From positions 62,001 through 126,000 of the forward strand of contig CAWKCG010000036.1 of the NCBI GenBank assembly GCA_963847965.1: a DNA stretch of 64,000 nt. The letters run 5' to 3'. Numbering within the stretch: position 1 is the first letter of the stretch; every line of letters begins with the position of its first letter. The DNA is from Palsa-504 sp963847965 (lineage in GTDB: Bacteria > Actinomycetota > Actinomycetes > Streptosporangiales > Streptosporangiaceae). A model generated the notes under the pieces. That model worked only from the letters and a program-made list of their open reading frames with translations, was not told the origin of the DNA and made no database searches. Shown here in pieces: positions 1-8,743 of the stretch. The position numbers and the translations under genes were made by a program.

Positions 1-954
1 TTTGACGTCGTGTGCCTGGTGCATCGTTCGCCGGTCTCCCGGCCGAATGTGACCACGGTGTCGGGTGACATTGCCGAGCCGATGCTCGGGCTGGCTGAGG
101 ACGCTTACGCGGAACTGGCGGCCCGGGTCGACGCGGTCATCCACTGCGCGGCGGTCACGGACTTCAACCGCACCGACGGCAGCCTCGAGGCGACGAACGT
201 TGCCGGCACGGAACACGTGGCCGCCTTCGCCGCCGCGGCGAACGCCGTGCTGTACCACGTCAGTACCGCATTCGTGCACACCACGGTGGACGGCGACCGC
301 GGCCGCACGGCCATCGGCTACGCCTCGTCGAAGCTGGCGGGCGAGAAAGCCCTGCGATCCAGCGGGGTGCCGCACGTGATTTTGCGGCCGTCGGTGGTGA
401 TCGGGGATTCGGTCACCGGTGAGATCGCCGCGTTCCAGGGCCTGTACCAGGTCGCGGCCGGGATGTTCGCGGGGACCGTGCCGATGATCCCGTTCGACCC
501 GTCCTGGCCGATCGATTTCGTGCCCGCCGACGTGGTGGCCGACGCGATCGCCTGCGTGGTGGAGAACCGGGTCAGCGACGGCGAGTTCTGGATCAGCGCC
601 GGCGAGAAGGCGCTGCGCCTGGACGAGAGCATCGCGGTCGGCGTCGAGCTGGCAGGCGACCTGGGTGTGAGCATCGACATGCCGCGGTTCGTCCCGCCGG
701 ACATGTTCGACCGGCTGATCGGCCCGGTCTTCCTCGACGCGCTGCCCGACAAGATCCGCAGGAACGTCCTGCGGATGCTGGAGTTCTTCACGACCTACCT
801 GCAGTCCGGCGAGACGAAACCCAGCAGCCTGGACCAGCTCGTCGCGCTCGGCGCGAGGCCGCTGCCGGACCAGCGCGAATCGCTGCGGAACAGCGTGCGG
901 TACTGGGCGGCGCAGAATGGCTACGGCCGGGCCGAGACCGAACGGGCGGCCTGA
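1..954 (+). CDS. Thioester-reductase-like SDR oxidoreductase, 5' partial
   Basis: The reading frame is open from base 1 to the TGA at 952-954, so the start and the N-terminal Rossmann glycine motif lie upstream of the window. What remains, about 317 residues, has the features of an extended SDR/thioester reductase domain: DAVIHCAAVTDF, where the nicotinamide side of the cofactor is bound, a serine in HVSTAFVH, and the YASSK (YxxxK) catalytic pair, followed by a substrate-binding C-terminal half. Such domains reduce acyl thioesters to aldehydes using NAD(P)H. The next gene, an aminotransferase, starts 2 bp downstream, which fits reduction followed by transamination. A nucleotide-sugar or steroid-type epimerase/dehydrogenase cannot be excluded without the N-terminus. 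Confidence 0.75.
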   Translation, partial: FDVVCLVHRSPVSRPNVTTVSGDIAEPMLGLAEDAYAELAARVDAVIHCAAVTDFNRTDGSLEATNVAGTEHVAAFAAAANAVLYHVSTAFVHTTVDGDRGRTAIGYASSKLAGEKALRSSGVPHVILRPSVVIGDSVTGEIAAFQGLYQVAAGMFAGTVPMIPFDPSWPIDFVPADVVADAIACVVENRVSDGEFWISAGEKALRLDESIAVGVELAGDLGVSIDMPRFVPPDMFDRLIGPVFLDALPDKIRRNVLRMLEFFTTYLQSGETKPSSLDQLVALGARPLPDQRESLRNSVRYWAAQNGYGRAETERAA

Positions 955-955
955 C

Positions 956-2221
956 ATGACCGCACCGACCGACCGCGACCGGGTGCTCGATCGCTACAGC
1001 AGGCACGTGAACTCCTCGCTGGCCAGCCTGGCGCGGCTCGTCGCGGCGCCCGTGGAAGTGGCCGCCGCAGGGTCGAAGGTGCAGGGCAGCGACGGGCACA
1101 CGTACCTCGACTGCGGGGGCTTCGGGGTCTTCCTGCTCGGCCACTGCCACCCGGTCGTGGTCGCGGCGGTGCGCGAGCAGCTTGAGCGTAACCCCCTGGC
1201 CACGAGGCTGTTCCTCAACCCGGAACTGGCTCAGGCGGCCGCGGACCTGGCCGGCATCACGCCGGACGGGCTGGACTACGTGTTCCTGACGAACTCGGGA
1301 GCCGAGGCGACCGAGTTCGGGCTGAAGCTGGCCCGGCTAGCAGGCAAGCGTCACGTGATCGCCATGCACGGCGGATTCCACGGCAAGACGCTTGGCGCGC
1401 TGTCGGTGACCGGACGGGCGCAGTACCGCGACCCGTTCGGCCCGCTGCTGCCGATGGTCGACTTCGTGCCGTTCGGCGACCTGGCCGCGCTCAAGGCGGT
1501 CCTGACGGCTGAGTCAGTCGTGCTGCTCGAGCCGGTCCAGGCCGAGGGCGGGGTCCGGCTCCCGCCCGACGGCTACCTGCGGCAGGTGCGGCAGGCGTGC
1601 ACCGAGGCGGGCGCCGTGATGATCCTCGACGAGATCCAGTCCGGTATGGGCCGGCTCGGCGCCTGGTGGGGCGCTGACCTGGCCGGCGTCACGCCGGACG
1701 CGCTGCTCACGGGCAAGATCCTCGGCGGCGGCGTGATGCCGGCCGGCGGCGTCGTCGCGTCCGCGCAGCTGTTCGCGCCGTTCAACGCCGACCCGCTGCT
1801 GCACTCCTCGACGTTCGCGGGCAGCCCGCTCGCGGCCGCGGCGGTCACCGCGACCATCGGCGCCATCAAGTCCGAAGGCCTGATCGAGCGGACCCGCGAA
1901 CTCGGGCCCCAGGTCCGCGGCATGGCCGCCGAGGCCGTCACGGCCCACTGCCCGCACCTGGTCACCGAGGTGCGCGGCGAGGGCCTGCTCATCGGCGTCG
2001 ACTTCGTCTCGGCCGAGGCCGCCACCGAGTTCCTGATGGGGCTGCTGGACTCCCGCGTCATCCCGTCCTACTCACTCAACTCGAGCAACGTCCTGCGCCT
2101 GACGCCGCCGGCGATCCTTGACGCGGCCGACCTCGACTGGCTCGGACACGCCCTGACGTCCGCGGCCAAGCATGTCTCCCGCGCCATGCCCCCGTACCGC
2201 CTGACTTCCGTTGTTGCCTAA
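956..2221 (+). CDS. Class III PLP-dependent aminotransferase
   Basis: A 421-residue fold-type I aminotransferase of the acetylornithine/ornithine/GABA group. Visible motifs are the phosphate-binding LTNSGAEATEFGLK, HGGFHGKT, the ILDEIQSGMGRLG box with the PLP-ring aspartate, and LLTGKILGGG with the Schiff-base lysine; the length is normal for the family. I chose ATG 956, two bases after the upstream stop, over an in-frame ATG at 917 that would overlap the SDR gene. Direct coupling to a thioester-reductase-like gene suggests it aminates an aldehyde, as reductase/aminotransferase release pairs do in alkylamine and polyketide-amine pathways. The substrate is not known. Confidence 0.88.
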   Translation: MTAPTDRDRVLDRYSRHVNSSLASLARLVAAPVEVAAAGSKVQGSDGHTYLDCGGFGVFLLGHCHPVVVAAVREQLERNPLATRLFLNPELAQAAADLAGITPDGLDYVFLTNSGAEATEFGLKLARLAGKRHVIAMHGGFHGKTLGALSVTGRAQYRDPFGPLLPMVDFVPFGDLAALKAVLTAESVVLLEPVQAEGGVRLPPDGYLRQVRQACTEAGAVMILDEIQSGMGRLGAWWGADLAGVTPDALLTGKILGGGVMPAGGVVASAQLFAPFNADPLLHSSTFAGSPLAAAAVTATIGAIKSEGLIERTRELGPQVRGMAAEAVTAHCPHLVTEVRGEGLLIGVDFVSAEAATEFLMGLLDSRVIPSYSLNSSNVLRLTPPAILDAADLDWLGHALTSAAKHVSRAMPPYRLTSVVA

Positions 2222-2242
2222 CTGCTGGTTAAGGAGTTTGAA

Positions 2243-2719
2243 ATGCGCACCGTCCGCCTCCGGCTACACGTGCCGGGTAAACCAGCGAGCGACGTGTACG
2301 ACACGCTCGCCGACTTCGAGCGGTACCCCGAACTGTCCGCCGCCGTCCGCAGCGTGGCCGTCACCCGGGTGTCCGAGAACCGCACCGTGTCGCGCTGGGA
2401 GGTCACCTTCCGGGCCGGCCTGCTGTGCTGGACCGAGGAGGACACCTTCGACCCCGGCGCGCTGAGCATCACGTTTTGTCAGCTCGAGGGCGACGCCGCC
2501 GTGTTCGACGGCTCGTGGGAGTGCGTCGACGCCGAGCAGGGCAGCCAGGTCGTGTTCTCCGCGCGGCTCGACATGGGCATCCCGAGCCTGGCCGACGCGC
2601 TGGAGCCGATCGCGGCGCGAACGCTGATCGACAACATCGTTTCGATCGTGCGCGGACTGGTCGGCAGCGCCGAGCTCGTCGCATCCGACGTGGCGGTCCC
2701 GGCCGGGAGCGCGTCATGA
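2243..2719 (+). CDS. SRPBCC (START-like) family protein
   Basis: A 158-residue single-domain protein with the polyketide cyclase/dehydrase and COQ10-type pattern: VYDTLADFERYPEL near the N-terminus and a long C-terminal helix (LADALEPIAARTLIDNIVSIVRG). The fold encloses a hydrophobic cavity and is used by aromatases/cyclases and lipid-binding proteins. A strong ribosome site AAGGAG (2231-2236) precedes ATG 2243. The stop overlaps the start of the acyl-CoA dehydrogenase (ATGA at 2716-2719), so the two are probably translationally coupled. In this operon it may hold or cyclise the acyl or amine intermediate; that role is inference. Confidence 0.8.
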   Translation: MRTVRLRLHVPGKPASDVYDTLADFERYPELSAAVRSVAVTRVSENRTVSRWEVTFRAGLLCWTEEDTFDPGALSITFCQLEGDAAVFDGSWECVDAEQGSQVVFSARLDMGIPSLADALEPIAARTLIDNIVSIVRGLVGSAELVASDVAVPAGSAS

Positions 2720-3840
2720 ACCTGCTGCGCGCCGAGCGAGACACCCTGGACGGCTATCTCCCGGGGCTTGACAAGTACCTGAGCGAGACCCAGCTGCTGG
2801 AGCTGGAGCGGCCGGGCAACGGCGCCCTGGCGAAGTTCCGCGAGCTGGGCGGGCCGGCGCTGCTGGTGCCCGCCGAGTACGGCGGCAAGGGGGCCGGCCT
2901 GCTGGATGCGGTGCGCATCCAGCGCGCGGTGGGCAGCCGGTCGCCCTCGCTCGCCGTGGCCACGACCATGCACCACTTCTCCGTCGCCTCCCTGGTCGAG
3001 CTGACCGCGGCCGGCAACGGGTTCGAGTGGGCGATGCTCATGGCGATCGCCGAGAACTCGTGGCTGCTCAGCTCCGGCTTCGCCGAGGGCAAGCCGGGAC
3101 AGCACATCCTGACGCCCACCATGCGGGGCGTGCCCGCGGACGGCGGCATCACCGTCAGCGGCGTGAAGAAGCCGTGCAGCCTCACCTGGTCGATGAACCT
3201 GATGAGCGCCAGCGTCGCCGTGGCCGACCCGGCCACCGGGACGGACCGGCTGGCCGTCGTGCTGATCCCGGCCGACTCGGCAGGCCTCGAGCGCGCGGCC
3301 TTCTGGCACACCACCGCCCTGGCCGCCGCCGAGAGCGACCAGGTCACGCTGACCGACGTGTTCGTCCCCGACGCGCTGATCTTCTACCCGCACGACGGCG
3401 AGTCGATGGATCCGGTCCAGGCGCGCGGGTTCGTCTGGTTCGAACTGCTGGTCTCCGCGTCGTACCTCGGTGCCGCCACGAACCTCGCCGAGCGCGTCAT
3501 CGCGCGCGGCCGCGGCTCGGACGGGGACCGTGCCGATCTCGCGATCGACCTGGAGGCCACGGCCGCCGCCCTGGAGCAGGTGGCCGCTACCGCGGCGGCC
3601 GTCGGCGATAACGACGCCCTGCTGGCGCGGGCGCTCTACGCGCGGTTCGCGACCGAGCGGGCCATCGAGCGCGTGGTCATGTCCGCCGCCGCGGCCCTCG
3701 GCGGCATGGCGTTCATCGAGTCGCCCGAGATCGCCTACCTGCTCAGCGCCACCCGCGCCCTGGCCTTCCACCCGCCATCCCGCGCCGCCGCCGCGGGCCC
3801 CATCGCCCGCTACCTCGCCGGCGGCCCGCTGATCCTCTGA
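2716..3840 (+). CDS. Acyl-CoA dehydrogenase family protein
   Basis: A 374-residue flavoenzyme-like protein starting in the ATGA overlap with the SRPBCC gene. The order matches the family: N-terminal helical domain (LLVPAEYGGKGAGLLDAVRIQRAVG), middle beta domain (GGITVSGVKKPCS, then SDQVTLTDVFVPDALI) and C-terminal helical domain (SAAAALGGMAFIESPEIAYLLSATRALAFHPPSR). It probably introduces an alpha,beta or more distal double bond into an acyl thioester. A comparable combination in tambjamine biosynthesis is a dehydrogenase acting on an acyl chain that a reductase/aminotransferase then turns into an amine. The catalytic base cannot be assigned with confidence by eye. Confidence 0.85.
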   Translation: MNLLRAERDTLDGYLPGLDKYLSETQLLELERPGNGALAKFRELGGPALLVPAEYGGKGAGLLDAVRIQRAVGSRSPSLAVATTMHHFSVASLVELTAAGNGFEWAMLMAIAENSWLLSSGFAEGKPGQHILTPTMRGVPADGGITVSGVKKPCSLTWSMNLMSASVAVADPATGTDRLAVVLIPADSAGLERAAFWHTTALAAAESDQVTLTDVFVPDALIFYPHDGESMDPVQARGFVWFELLVSASYLGAATNLAERVIARGRGSDGDRADLAIDLEATAAALEQVAATAAAVGDNDALLARALYARFATERAIERVVMSAAAALGGMAFIESPEIAYLLSATRALAFHPPSRAAAAGPIARYLAGGPLIL

Positions 3841-3879
3841 CGCTACGACGCCGGGCGCGTCACCCACCGCGGCCCGGGG

Positions 3880-5053
3880 ATGGAGACGAATATGAGGCGC
3901 AACCTGAGAGGGGCCGGCCCGGCCGCCGCGGCGTTGGTGGCGGGGGCCGCGATCGCGGCCTGCACCGCACTGGTCCCGGCGAAGGCCGCATCCGCACCGG
4001 CCGCGCCCGGCTGGCGAGTCGAGCGGGTCTTCGCGGGGCCTGACGCCCCGACCGCGTGGTGGATCGGCGCGAGCGGTGCGGACAACGCCTGGCTGCTGGA
4101 GCTGCCCGCCCCGGGCGGCCCGGATTTCGTGACCCAGCGGTGGACCGGCAGCCGCTGGGTGCCCGTAGCGCTGCCCGCGCAGCTGCCGGGTGGCGGGCAG
4201 GCCGAGCTGGACTCCGACATCTACACCACCTCACCCGGCGACACCTGGTTCTTCCCGGAACTGGGCGGGGTCCAGTACGCACTGCGGTGGGACGGCTCGG
4301 CGTGGACAACCTCCCGGGTCGCGGGATCGGACACGGTGACCGGCGCGGCGGTGTTCAGCAGGACGGACGTGTGGGCACTCGGCAATGCCATCTCCTCCGC
4401 CGCGCGGGCGTGGCACTGGAACGGCACGGCCTGGCAGGCTGCTCCGGCGCCGCCGGGCGACACGGTCAGCGTCGACGGGGTCGCCCCCAATGACATTTGG
4501 GCCCTGGGCGCGCCACCGTACCCCGATCCCCCCGTTAACGTGGACGTCTTCGTGATGCACTGGAACGGCACGGCCTGGTCGGCGCCCCGCCTGCCCGCCT
4601 TCCCCCCAGTCAGGGCCGGCTGACCCCTGGGAGCCCGCCGCGATCACCGCGGCGGGACCGCGTGACGCATGGGTGGCTCTGACCCCGGCGGAGAGCCCGG
4701 CGGCCGAACCGGGACCGGGCGAGGGCGGCCTGATCCTGCTCCACTGGAACGGCTCCACCTGGCGCACGGTCGTCGAGACCCGCGCGCTCGGTGACGTCAC
4801 CGGGCTCACCCCAGACGGCCGCGGCGGCTTCTGGCTCACCACCACCGACCCGGCCAACGACGAGGCGGGCGACATCGTCGACTATCGCGACGGGACCTTC
4901 ACCAGCCAGCCCGTCCCGGCGCCGCCGGGCTACACTGGCACCGCCAGCGGCATCGTCGCCGTGCCCGGCACCGGCTCCTTCTGGGCGGAAGGGACGATGC
5001 GCGAGGACAACGGCGACAACTACGAGACCGATATCCTCCGCTACATTCCGTAG
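3880..5053 (+). pseudogene. Secreted propeller-like protein, interrupted by one frameshift
   Basis: Two adjacent reading frames make one protein. Frame one (3880-4623) starts with an export signal (arginines, then an Ala/Gly/Val-rich core, then AIAACTALVPAKAASA) and carries Trp-rich repeats such as DTWFFPE, DVWALGN, DIWALGA and WNGTAW. Frame two continues the same repeats without a break (DAWVALTP, GGFWLTTT, GSFWAEG) to the stop at 5053. The switch is +1 and lies in or just after the C6 run at 4602-4607; dropping one C joins LPAFP to QSGPADPWEP. The repeats resemble beta-propeller or BNR-like blades, giving an exported or lipoprotein-like protein of about 390 residues with unknown ligand. It could be a real disruption or a base-call error. 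Confidence 0.65.
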
Positions 5054-5274
5054 ACACCGCACGCTCCAGGCGCACCCTCCCGGTCTCCGGCCGCCCGCGC
5101 CCGTCCCGGACGGGGGGTTAGCGCCAGGATCAACTCGGGGGTCTCCCCCATGGCCGGGGCTGGCTCGCGCCGCCAGACTGGACTCACGCAGCCGGACCAC
5201 GGGATCAAGCGGCCCCAGCCAGGCCGTCCGTTTCGGATGCAGGGGACTGATCTCGACAGAAAGCCGACACCGCC

Positions 5275-5739
5275 ATGTACGAAGACGACGAGGACCGCAT
5301 GCACGCGGCTGAGCAGCTCGCCGAACACGACCCCCGCGCTGCCGCCGAAGCCTTGTCAGGCATCGCTTGCGACCAGGAGGTGGGTGACGAGGTGCGCCTG
5401 TCCGCCGCCCAGCTGCTCGCCGACGTCGACCCAGGCGCCGCCGCCCCGGCCTGCGTGGCCATCGCCAGTGACCGGACGGCCGGCGACGAGGTGCGGCTAT
5501 CCGCCGCTCAGCTGCTCGCCGACGTCGACCCGCGGGCCGCCGCCCCGGCCTGCCTGGCCATCGCCAGTGACCGGACGGCCGGCGACGAGGTGCGGCTATC
5601 CGCCGCTCAGCTGCTCGCCGACGTCGACCCGCGGGCCGCCGCCCCGGCCTGCCTGGCCATCGCCCGCGACGGGACGGTCGGGGACGAGGTGCGCCGCTCC
5701 GCGGCCGAGCAACTCGCGGCCCTCCACCGGAGCGCCTGA
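5275..5739 (+). CDS. Small HEAT-like repeat protein
   Basis: A 154-residue protein made almost entirely of 33-residue helical repeats with the pattern GDEVRLSAAQLLADVDP followed by AAAPACLAIASDRTA. Each repeat would form two short antiparallel helices, as in HEAT/PBS-lyase-like solenoids. The first unit (MYEDDEDRMHAAEQLAEHDP) and the last (DEVRRSAAEQLAALHRSA) are diverged capping repeats. Units two and three are nearly identical at DNA level, so the array is recently duplicated. No signal peptide or membrane segment is seen. These repeats usually mediate protein contacts; nothing in the context names a partner. A hairpin terminator follows. Confidence 0.7.
   Translation: MYEDDEDRMHAAEQLAEHDPRAAAEALSGIACDQEVGDEVRLSAAQLLADVDPGAAAPACVAIASDRTAGDEVRLSAAQLLADVDPRAAAPACLAIASDRTAGDEVRLSAAQLLADVDPRAAAPACLAIARDGTVGDEVRRSAAEQLAALHRSA
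5383..5679 (+). repeat. Three tandem 99-bp coding repeats
   Basis: Three in-frame 99-bp units lie at 5383-5481, 5482-5580 and 5581-5679. Units two and three are identical over their first 84 bases and differ only in the last 15, while unit one has several synonymous differences. This marks a recent unit duplication inside the HEAT-like gene and a site prone to copy-number change. Confidence 0.85.
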
Positions 5740-5772
5740 ACCATCCGTAACCGAGCAAAGGCCATCGTGACG

Positions 5773-5809
5773 CGCTGGCGGACCGGCAGGTTAACCGGGT
5801 CCGCCAGCG
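5773..5809 (+). terminator. Hairpin terminator after the HEAT-like gene
   Basis: A perfect 12-bp inverted repeat, CGCTGGCGGACC (5773-5784) and GGTCCGCCAGCG (5798-5809), with a 13-nt loop. It has no strong T-run, which is common for actinobacterial terminators. It lies 34 bp after the stop of the repeat protein. Confidence 0.6.
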
Positions 5810-5882
5810 GCGCGGCCGCGCGGCGCCTCCCGCTGACCTCAAATCAGTAGACGCGGCCCACCCTCCTGGGCACGATCAGCGC

Positions 5883-6312
5883 ATGGAAATACGCATCCAG
5901 TGCTTGTGCATTGACGCCGCCGACCCGGTCAGGATCGCCGGCTTCTGGGAGTCCGCGCTGGGCTGGCGCCGTACCTGGGAGGAGGAAGACCAGGTTCTGC
6001 CTCGAGCCGCCGGAAGGCAGCCCGGAGGATGGCATCGCTCCCGACCTGGTGTTCCTCAAGGTTCCCGAGGGCAAGACCGTCAAGAACCGGCTCCACCTGG
6101 ATCTTCGCCCTGCCGACCAGTCCGCCGAAGTCGCCCGGCTAGAGGCGCTCGGCGCCCGGCGGGTCATCATCGGCCAGGGCGACGCCAACTGGGTGACCAT
6201 GGCCGACCCCGACGGAAACGAGTTCGACGTGCTCCAGCCGCTGACCCCCGATGAACTGCCTCCCGGGCACGACGCTCTCGGCCGCCGCATCGCGGCCGGT
6301 GCTCATCCGTGA
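5883..6312 (+). pseudogene. VOC/glyoxalase-like protein, frameshifted
   Basis: The start MEIRIQCLCIDAADPVRIAG followed by FWESALGWRR is the N-terminal beta strand and helix of a small VOC (glyoxalase/bleomycin-resistance-like) domain. After about residue 37 the coding potential moves by +1 near 5990-5996 and continues as FCLEPPEGSPEDGIAPDL, then LHLDLRP and MADPDGNEFDVLQP, the second half of the domain. Corrected length would be about 142 residues, normal for the family. These proteins bind a divalent metal and a small electrophile or antibiotic; no specific substrate can be named. Either a recent mutation or an indel error breaks the gene. Confidence 0.7.
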
Positions 6313-6653
6313 TCCCCACGATGGGGGCCGATCCCGCACGACCCTCCGCCAACGGCGTTCAGGCGGGCGCGGGCGCTGGGTTGACCTGATTCCTGTTCGC
6401 CGTGCGGGCCTGGTGAAATACCACTATTGTGACGGTTCGGGGCTGCGGGTACTGGGCCGATGAGGCTCGGGATGTTGACCTGCGCAGGGCGTGGGTCTTG
6501 AGCCGGTCGTTCCGCTGTTGCCCGCCAGCTACACCGCGAACAGAGGGGTAGTGAGCTGGGCGGCGGAAAACACTGTCATCGGCGCGGGGCCAGCCTGGCG
6601 GGCCCGGCTGGCGCTGGTCGACCGCTGACCGCGTCCTGCCTGGTGATGCGCCC
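6313..6653. other. Intergenic stretch, no gene seen
   Basis: 341 bp between the VOC remnant and the kinase. Frames on both strands lack convincing starts or family motifs. It presumably holds the promoter for the kinase gene, but no clear promoter boxes or hairpins were identified. Confidence 0.4.
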
Positions 6654-8489
6654 GTGAGCGGGGCGGGCCCGGTCCTGCCCGAGCTGGGAAGGTCGGGCAC
6701 GGTCGCCGGTTACCAGCTGCAGGAGTGCATCGGCCAGAGCGAGGTGGCCGTCGTCCGGCTGGCCTGGGACGAATACCGGGACCGTACGGTGGCGGTCAAG
6801 ATCCTGGCCCCGGAGCTGGCCGGTGATGCCGCCTTCCGGGCACGGTTTCTTTCCGAGTCACGGGCGGCCGCCGCGATAGGACACCCCCACATCGTTCCGA
6901 TCTACGGGGCCGGCGAGGCCGGCGGGACGGTGTACGTGGCGATGCGGCACGTCGGGGGCGGCGATGCCCGGTCACTGCTCAGCCGTCTCGGGCCGCTTCC
7001 CCTGGCCCGGGCCTGGACCGTCATCGCCCAGGTGGCCTCGGCTCTGGATGCCGCTCACGGCCGCGGCTTGATCCATCGCGACGTCAAGCCGGCCAACATG
7101 CTTCTCGATGCCGCCGGCGGGGCGGACCGGAGAGCACCCGACCGGGCCGACGGCTGTGGGGATGTGTACCTGTCTGACTTCGGGATGGGCAGGGACGTGT
7201 CGCCGGGTGAGCTCATAACGGCGGGCCAGTTCGCGGGAGCGCTCGATTACCTTGCGCCGGAGCAGATCCAGGGGCGCGCCCTGGACGGCCGCGCGGACCT
7301 GTACGCGCTGGCCTGCGCCGGGTTCGAGCTGCTGTGCGGCACGCCGCCATTCGGGCAGGACCAGGGCTTGACGGTGATGTATGCCCAGCTGTACGCGCCA
7401 CCCCCCGCGGCTACGGAGCGCCGCCCTGACCTGCCCGTGGAAGTCGACCCGGTACTGGCCACGGCGCTGGCGAAGAACCCGGCAGACCGGTACCCGACCT
7501 GCGGCCAGTTCGCTGAAGAACTGCGCCTAGCGCTCGGGCTCCTCCCCGGCGGGCCGGATGATCCCGCACGGTTGCGCCCGCAGGGCCATGCCAGGTCAGT
7601 CGCGGCCAGATCAGTCGCGGCCAGGTCAGTCGCGGCCAGGTCAGTCGCGGAAGCCCGGCCGGCCTCCAGCCAGGGGCGACCCGCCGCGCGGCACAAATCC
7701 GGGCTCGAGCCCGCGCGTACCCCGGCGGCCGTGCGGCCTGAGCCCGCCCGGCCGCCGTCCGAGGAAGACCAGCCTCCGGCCGGCCCGAGTCACGTGAGCC
7801 CCGACCTGGTGAGCGCACCGGGCCGGCCTTCTCGGCCGCCCCGGCACCGCTCAGCCGTCATCACGCTCATCCTGGCTCTGGCGGCAGCGGGCATCGCCGC
7901 CGCAGTGACCATCGCCGCCGTGTCCGCCAGGCCAGCCCAGGGCAGGCCGGCCGCGTCTTCTCCGGCGGCTACCTCAGCGCGGCCATCGCCATCGCCATCG
8001 CCATCAGCACCGGCACCGTCATCGTCACCGCCATCAGCGTCCACGCTGGCATCGAGGCAGGCAGCCGCCGTGAATACGCTGCTGGGCTCGAGCGTGGCCA
8101 CCCGAAGGGCGTTGCAGGGCGCGGTCAGCGAGGCCCGTGACTGCACGGACCTGGCCGGCGCGGTCAGCCAGATCCAGGACGCGGTCGATCAGCGCAGCGC
8201 CGAGTACAGCCAGGCATCAGCCCTGTCGATCTCCGGTCTGCCGGACGGCACGATCGTGAAGACTGACCTGACCGCGGCACTGCGCAGCTCGCTGCAGGCC
8301 GACAGGGACTATCTGGCCTGGGCCCGGCAGCTGGAGCTGGGGTGCGTCCCGGCAACTCAGTCGGTCGCTTACGACGCGGCGTATGCGGCGGACGAGCAGG
8401 CCAACGCTGCGAAGGAGGCGTTCGTCCAGGTGTGGAATCCGGTCGCGGCCCGGTACGGCATCCAGCAGGAGTCGCCCGCCAGCATCTAG
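6654..8489 (+). CDS. Transmembrane Ser/Thr protein kinase (PASTA-less, PknB-like)
   Basis: 611 residues from GTG 6654. Residues about 20-290 form a Hanks-type kinase: VAVKIL lysine, catalytic loop HRDVKPANMLL, DFGMGRDV metal-binding loop and the LAPEQI activation-segment end. The glycine loop is poor (IGQSEVAVVRL instead of GxGxxG), so ATP binding may be weak or altered. Then come a proline- and arginine-rich linker with four copies of RSVAA, one membrane segment (about 402-424), a Ser/Pro/Ala stalk, and an outside domain of about 150 residues with two cysteines (DCTDLAG and LGCVPA) likely to form a disulfide. The outside domain is not one I recognise. It is expected to sense an extracellular cue and phosphorylate cytoplasmic targets. 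Confidence 0.88.
   Translation: MSGAGPVLPELGRSGTVAGYQLQECIGQSEVAVVRLAWDEYRDRTVAVKILAPELAGDAAFRARFLSESRAAAAIGHPHIVPIYGAGEAGGTVYVAMRHVGGGDARSLLSRLGPLPLARAWTVIAQVASALDAAHGRGLIHRDVKPANMLLDAAGGADRRAPDRADGCGDVYLSDFGMGRDVSPGELITAGQFAGALDYLAPEQIQGRALDGRADLYALACAGFELLCGTPPFGQDQGLTVMYAQLYAPPPAATERRPDLPVEVDPVLATALAKNPADRYPTCGQFAEELRLALGLLPGGPDDPARLRPQGHARSVAARSVAARSVAARSVAEARPASSQGRPAARHKSGLEPARTPAAVRPEPARPPSEEDQPPAGPSHVSPDLVSAPGRPSRPPRHRSAVITLILALAAAGIAAAVTIAAVSARPAQGRPAASSPAATSARPSPSPSPSAPAPSSSPPSASTLASRQAAAVNTLLGSSVATRRALQGAVSEARDCTDLAGAVSQIQDAVDQRSAEYSQASALSISGLPDGTIVKTDLTAALRSSLQADRDYLAWARQLELGCVPATQSVAYDAAYAADEQANAAKEAFVQVWNPVAARYGIQQESPASI
7593..7652 (+). repeat. 15-bp tandem repeat, four copies, inside the kinase gene
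   Basis: Units AGGTCAGTCGCGGCC at 7593, 7608, 7623 and 7638; the second and fourth differ by one or two bases. They encode RSVAA repeats in the basic cytoplasmic linker of the kinase. Being a multiple of three, copy-number change would keep the frame and alter linker length. Confidence 0.8.
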
Positions 8490-8512
8490 CCGCCGGGGCC
8501 GTAGCGTCCGTC

Positions 8513-8743
8513 ATGCATCACACAGGAATATGGTCTCAGCTGGCCAGAACCTTGGCGGAGGGCGTGGTGATGCTGGTTATCGACGATCTGGACGGGGCCA
8601 ACGTCGAGCGTGCTGGTGCGCTGGTAGCCCGCGAGCATGCCGCTGCCCGCCAGGTGCGGCCGGAGTTGCCGGCCGGCTTTGGCAGCGACGGCGGCACGCC
8701 GCGCCAGCCTGGGAACCTAGCAGAACCGGCCAGCGGCAACTGA
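8513..8743 (+). CDS. Short hypothetical protein
   Basis: A possible 76-residue frame from ATG 8513 (MHHTGIWSQLARTLAEGVVM, then LVIDDLDGANVERAGALVAR), beginning 24 bp after the kinase stop. It has a plausible helical N-terminal half and a disordered end. No family is recognised, no clear ribosome site precedes it, and it could be a chance open frame in high-GC DNA. Confidence 0.25.
   Translation: MHHTGIWSQLARTLAEGVVMLVIDDLDGANVERAGALVAREHAAARQVRPELPAGFGSDGGTPRQPGNLAEPASGN

Noticed and set aside
2479..3867. 462-codon minus-strand frame opposite the acyl-CoA dehydrogenase
   Set aside because: Compositional shadow; Gly/Arg/His-rich with no family motif, while the + strand frame is a complete enzyme.
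5383..5679. CRISPR-like regular repeats
   Set aside because: Repeats are contiguous 99-bp coding units with no spacers, in frame with a HEAT-like protein.
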